From Ahrensia sp. (GTDB lineage Bacteria; Pseudomonadota; Alphaproteobacteria; Rhizobiales; Rhizobiaceae): a DNA stretch of 6,380 nucleotides. The notes beneath the pieces are model-generated. The model saw only the letters and a list, made by a program, of their open reading frames with translations, did not search any database and was not told the origin of the DNA. Numbering within the stretch: position 1 is the stretch's first letter; every line of letters starts with the position of its first letter. Made by a program: the position numbers and the translations under genes. This document shows positions 5,758-6,380 of this stretch, piece after piece. The stretch lies in assembly GCA_024639025.1 (NCBI GenBank), contig JAHEJF010000109.1, positions 1-6,380 on the forward strand. Reading direction: 5' to 3'.

Positions 5758-6264
5758 TTGGCTTATAAAGATCCAGAAAATACTCTCATCCTCGACACCA
5801 CCAAAGGCAATGTTGTCATTGAAATGCGACCCGATCTGGCACCAGGTCATGTCGATCGCATCAAGGAACTGACACGCGCCGGTGAATATGACGGCGTGGT
5901 TTTCCACCGCGTGATCGACGGTTTCATGGCGCAAACCGGCGATGTGAAGTTTGGCAAGCAAGGCGGCAAGGATTTTGATGCCAATCGCGCTGGCATGGGC
6001 GGTTCAAGCAAACCGGATCTGGCGGCTGAGTTTTCAGACGAGAATCACGGACGCGGCGCGGTTTCGATGGCCCGTGCACAAAACCCCAACTCAGCCAATT
6101 CTCAGTTCTTTATCTGCTTTGAAGATGCCGGTTTTCTGAACAAGCAGTACACGGTTTGGGGCCAGGTGATCGAAGGCATGGAAAATGTCGATCAACTCAA
6201 GCGCGGCGAACCGGTTCAAATGCCCGATTCCATAACTACCGCAAAGATCGCAGCCGACCTCTGA
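5758..6264 (+). CDS. ppiB: Cytosolic cyclophilin-type peptidyl-prolyl cis-trans isomerase
   Basis: 168 residues when started at TTG 5758, the usual size of a single-domain bacterial cyclophilin. It has no signal peptide, so it should act in the cytoplasm on X-Pro bonds of newly made or refolding proteins. The active site is complete: FHRVIDGFMAQTGD at 49-62 with catalytic R51, plus F56, M57 and Q59; NPNSANSQFFICF at 109-121; F126 in place of the human W121; and Y131. It ends in a conserved-looking PDSITTAKIAADL tail, which parallels the MIKVEIAADK tail of the preceding exported paralogue. The upstream gene is 128 bases away, a gap that holds two small hairpins and may contain its own promoter. 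A longer version from ATG 5725 is possible but less likely. The symbol follows the cytosolic E. coli PpiB. Confidence 0.93.
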   Translation: MAYKDPENTLILDTTKGNVVIEMRPDLAPGHVDRIKELTRAGEYDGVVFHRVIDGFMAQTGDVKFGKQGGKDFDANRAGMGGSSKPDLAAEFSDENHGRGAVSMARAQNPNSANSQFFICFEDAGFLNKQYTVWGQVIEGMENVDQLKRGEPVQMPDSITTAKIAADL

Positions 6265-6279
6265 TCTGTCTTAGCGTTC

Positions 6280-6380
6280 ATGCGCGTCGATGATTTTGAT
6301 TTTGAATTGCCTGATAGGCATATTGCGTTGCGGCCGGCGGAGCCGCGCGACAGCGCACGCTTGCTTGTGGTTCGAGGAGA
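6280..6380 (+). CDS. queA: tRNA S-adenosylmethionine ribosyltransferase-isomerase, N-terminal fragment
   Basis: The first 33 codons run off the right edge. The residues [19 protein letters not shown] followed by [12 protein letters not shown] match the highly conserved QueA N-terminus (V-x-x-FDF-x-LP, IA-x-RP, RD-x-ARLLV). QueA transfers the ribosyl part of S-adenosylmethionine to preQ1 at tRNA position 34, giving epoxyqueuosine, late in queuosine synthesis. The full protein is normally around 350 residues, so about 90% is missing here. The ATG lies 15 bases after the ppiB stop, without a clear Shine-Dalgarno sequence, which suggests co-transcription and perhaps coupling. In related genomes tgt, the preceding enzyme of the pathway, usually follows; it would lie outside this window. 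Confidence 0.95.
   Translation, partial: MRVDDFDFELPDRHIALRPAEPRDSARLLVVRG

Noticed and set aside
1..6380. Mobile element, CRISPR array, tRNA/rRNA, defence or toxin system
   Set aside because: Read on both strands, I saw no transposase, integrase, terminal repeats, regularly spaced repeats or RNA gene signatures; the content is housekeeping genes plus a small variable insert.

Overview
The window looks like a chromosomal housekeeping region of an alphaproteobacterium, most likely of the order Hyphomicrobiales (Rhizobiales). The protein sequences and the gene order (marC-like gene divergent from gyrA, then coaD, two cyclophilin genes and queA) match what I know of Rhizobium/Agrobacterium/Brucella-type genomes. 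GyrA also carries the acidic insertion and acidic tail that I recall from that group. Base composition looks moderate (about half G+C by eye, not computed), which is low for the order and would fit one of its moderate-GC, often marine, lineages. That last point is inference.

Layout: 1-113 (minus) is the N-terminus of a MarC-family membrane protein running off the left edge. 114-398 is a divergent intergenic region with three inverted repeats and no convincing gene. 399-3209 is gyrA, starting at TTG. 3206-3832 is a LysE/RhtB-family exporter whose TTG start overlaps the gyrA stop codon. 3829-3918 (minus) is a possible 29-residue membrane peptide with a strong ribosome binding site. 3919-4058 is a short regulatory-looking gap with alternating ATGTGA/TCACAT half-sites. 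4059-4472 encodes an unrecognised small secreted protein. 4524-5018 is coaD. 5042-5629 and 5758-6264 are tandem cyclophilin-type prolyl isomerases, the first exported and the second cytosolic. 6280-6380 is the beginning of queA.

The genes act in separate basic processes: DNA supercoiling (GyrA), coenzyme A synthesis (CoaD), protein folding inside and outside the cytoplasm (the two cyclophilins) and tRNA queuosine modification (QueA). Short gaps on one strand suggest that coaD-ppi-ppi-queA is transcribed together, perhaps with the small secreted-protein gene in front. Relative to the usual gyrA-coaD neighbourhood, the exporter, the tiny minus-strand ORF and the secreted protein form the variable insert.

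I see no mobile element, CRISPR array, rRNA, tRNA or defence system. The window is mostly ordinary. The least explained parts are the tiny minus-strand ORF with its regulatory gap, the secreted protein, the hairpins at 153-180 and 5725-5741, and the use of TTG starts in three of six complete main genes.
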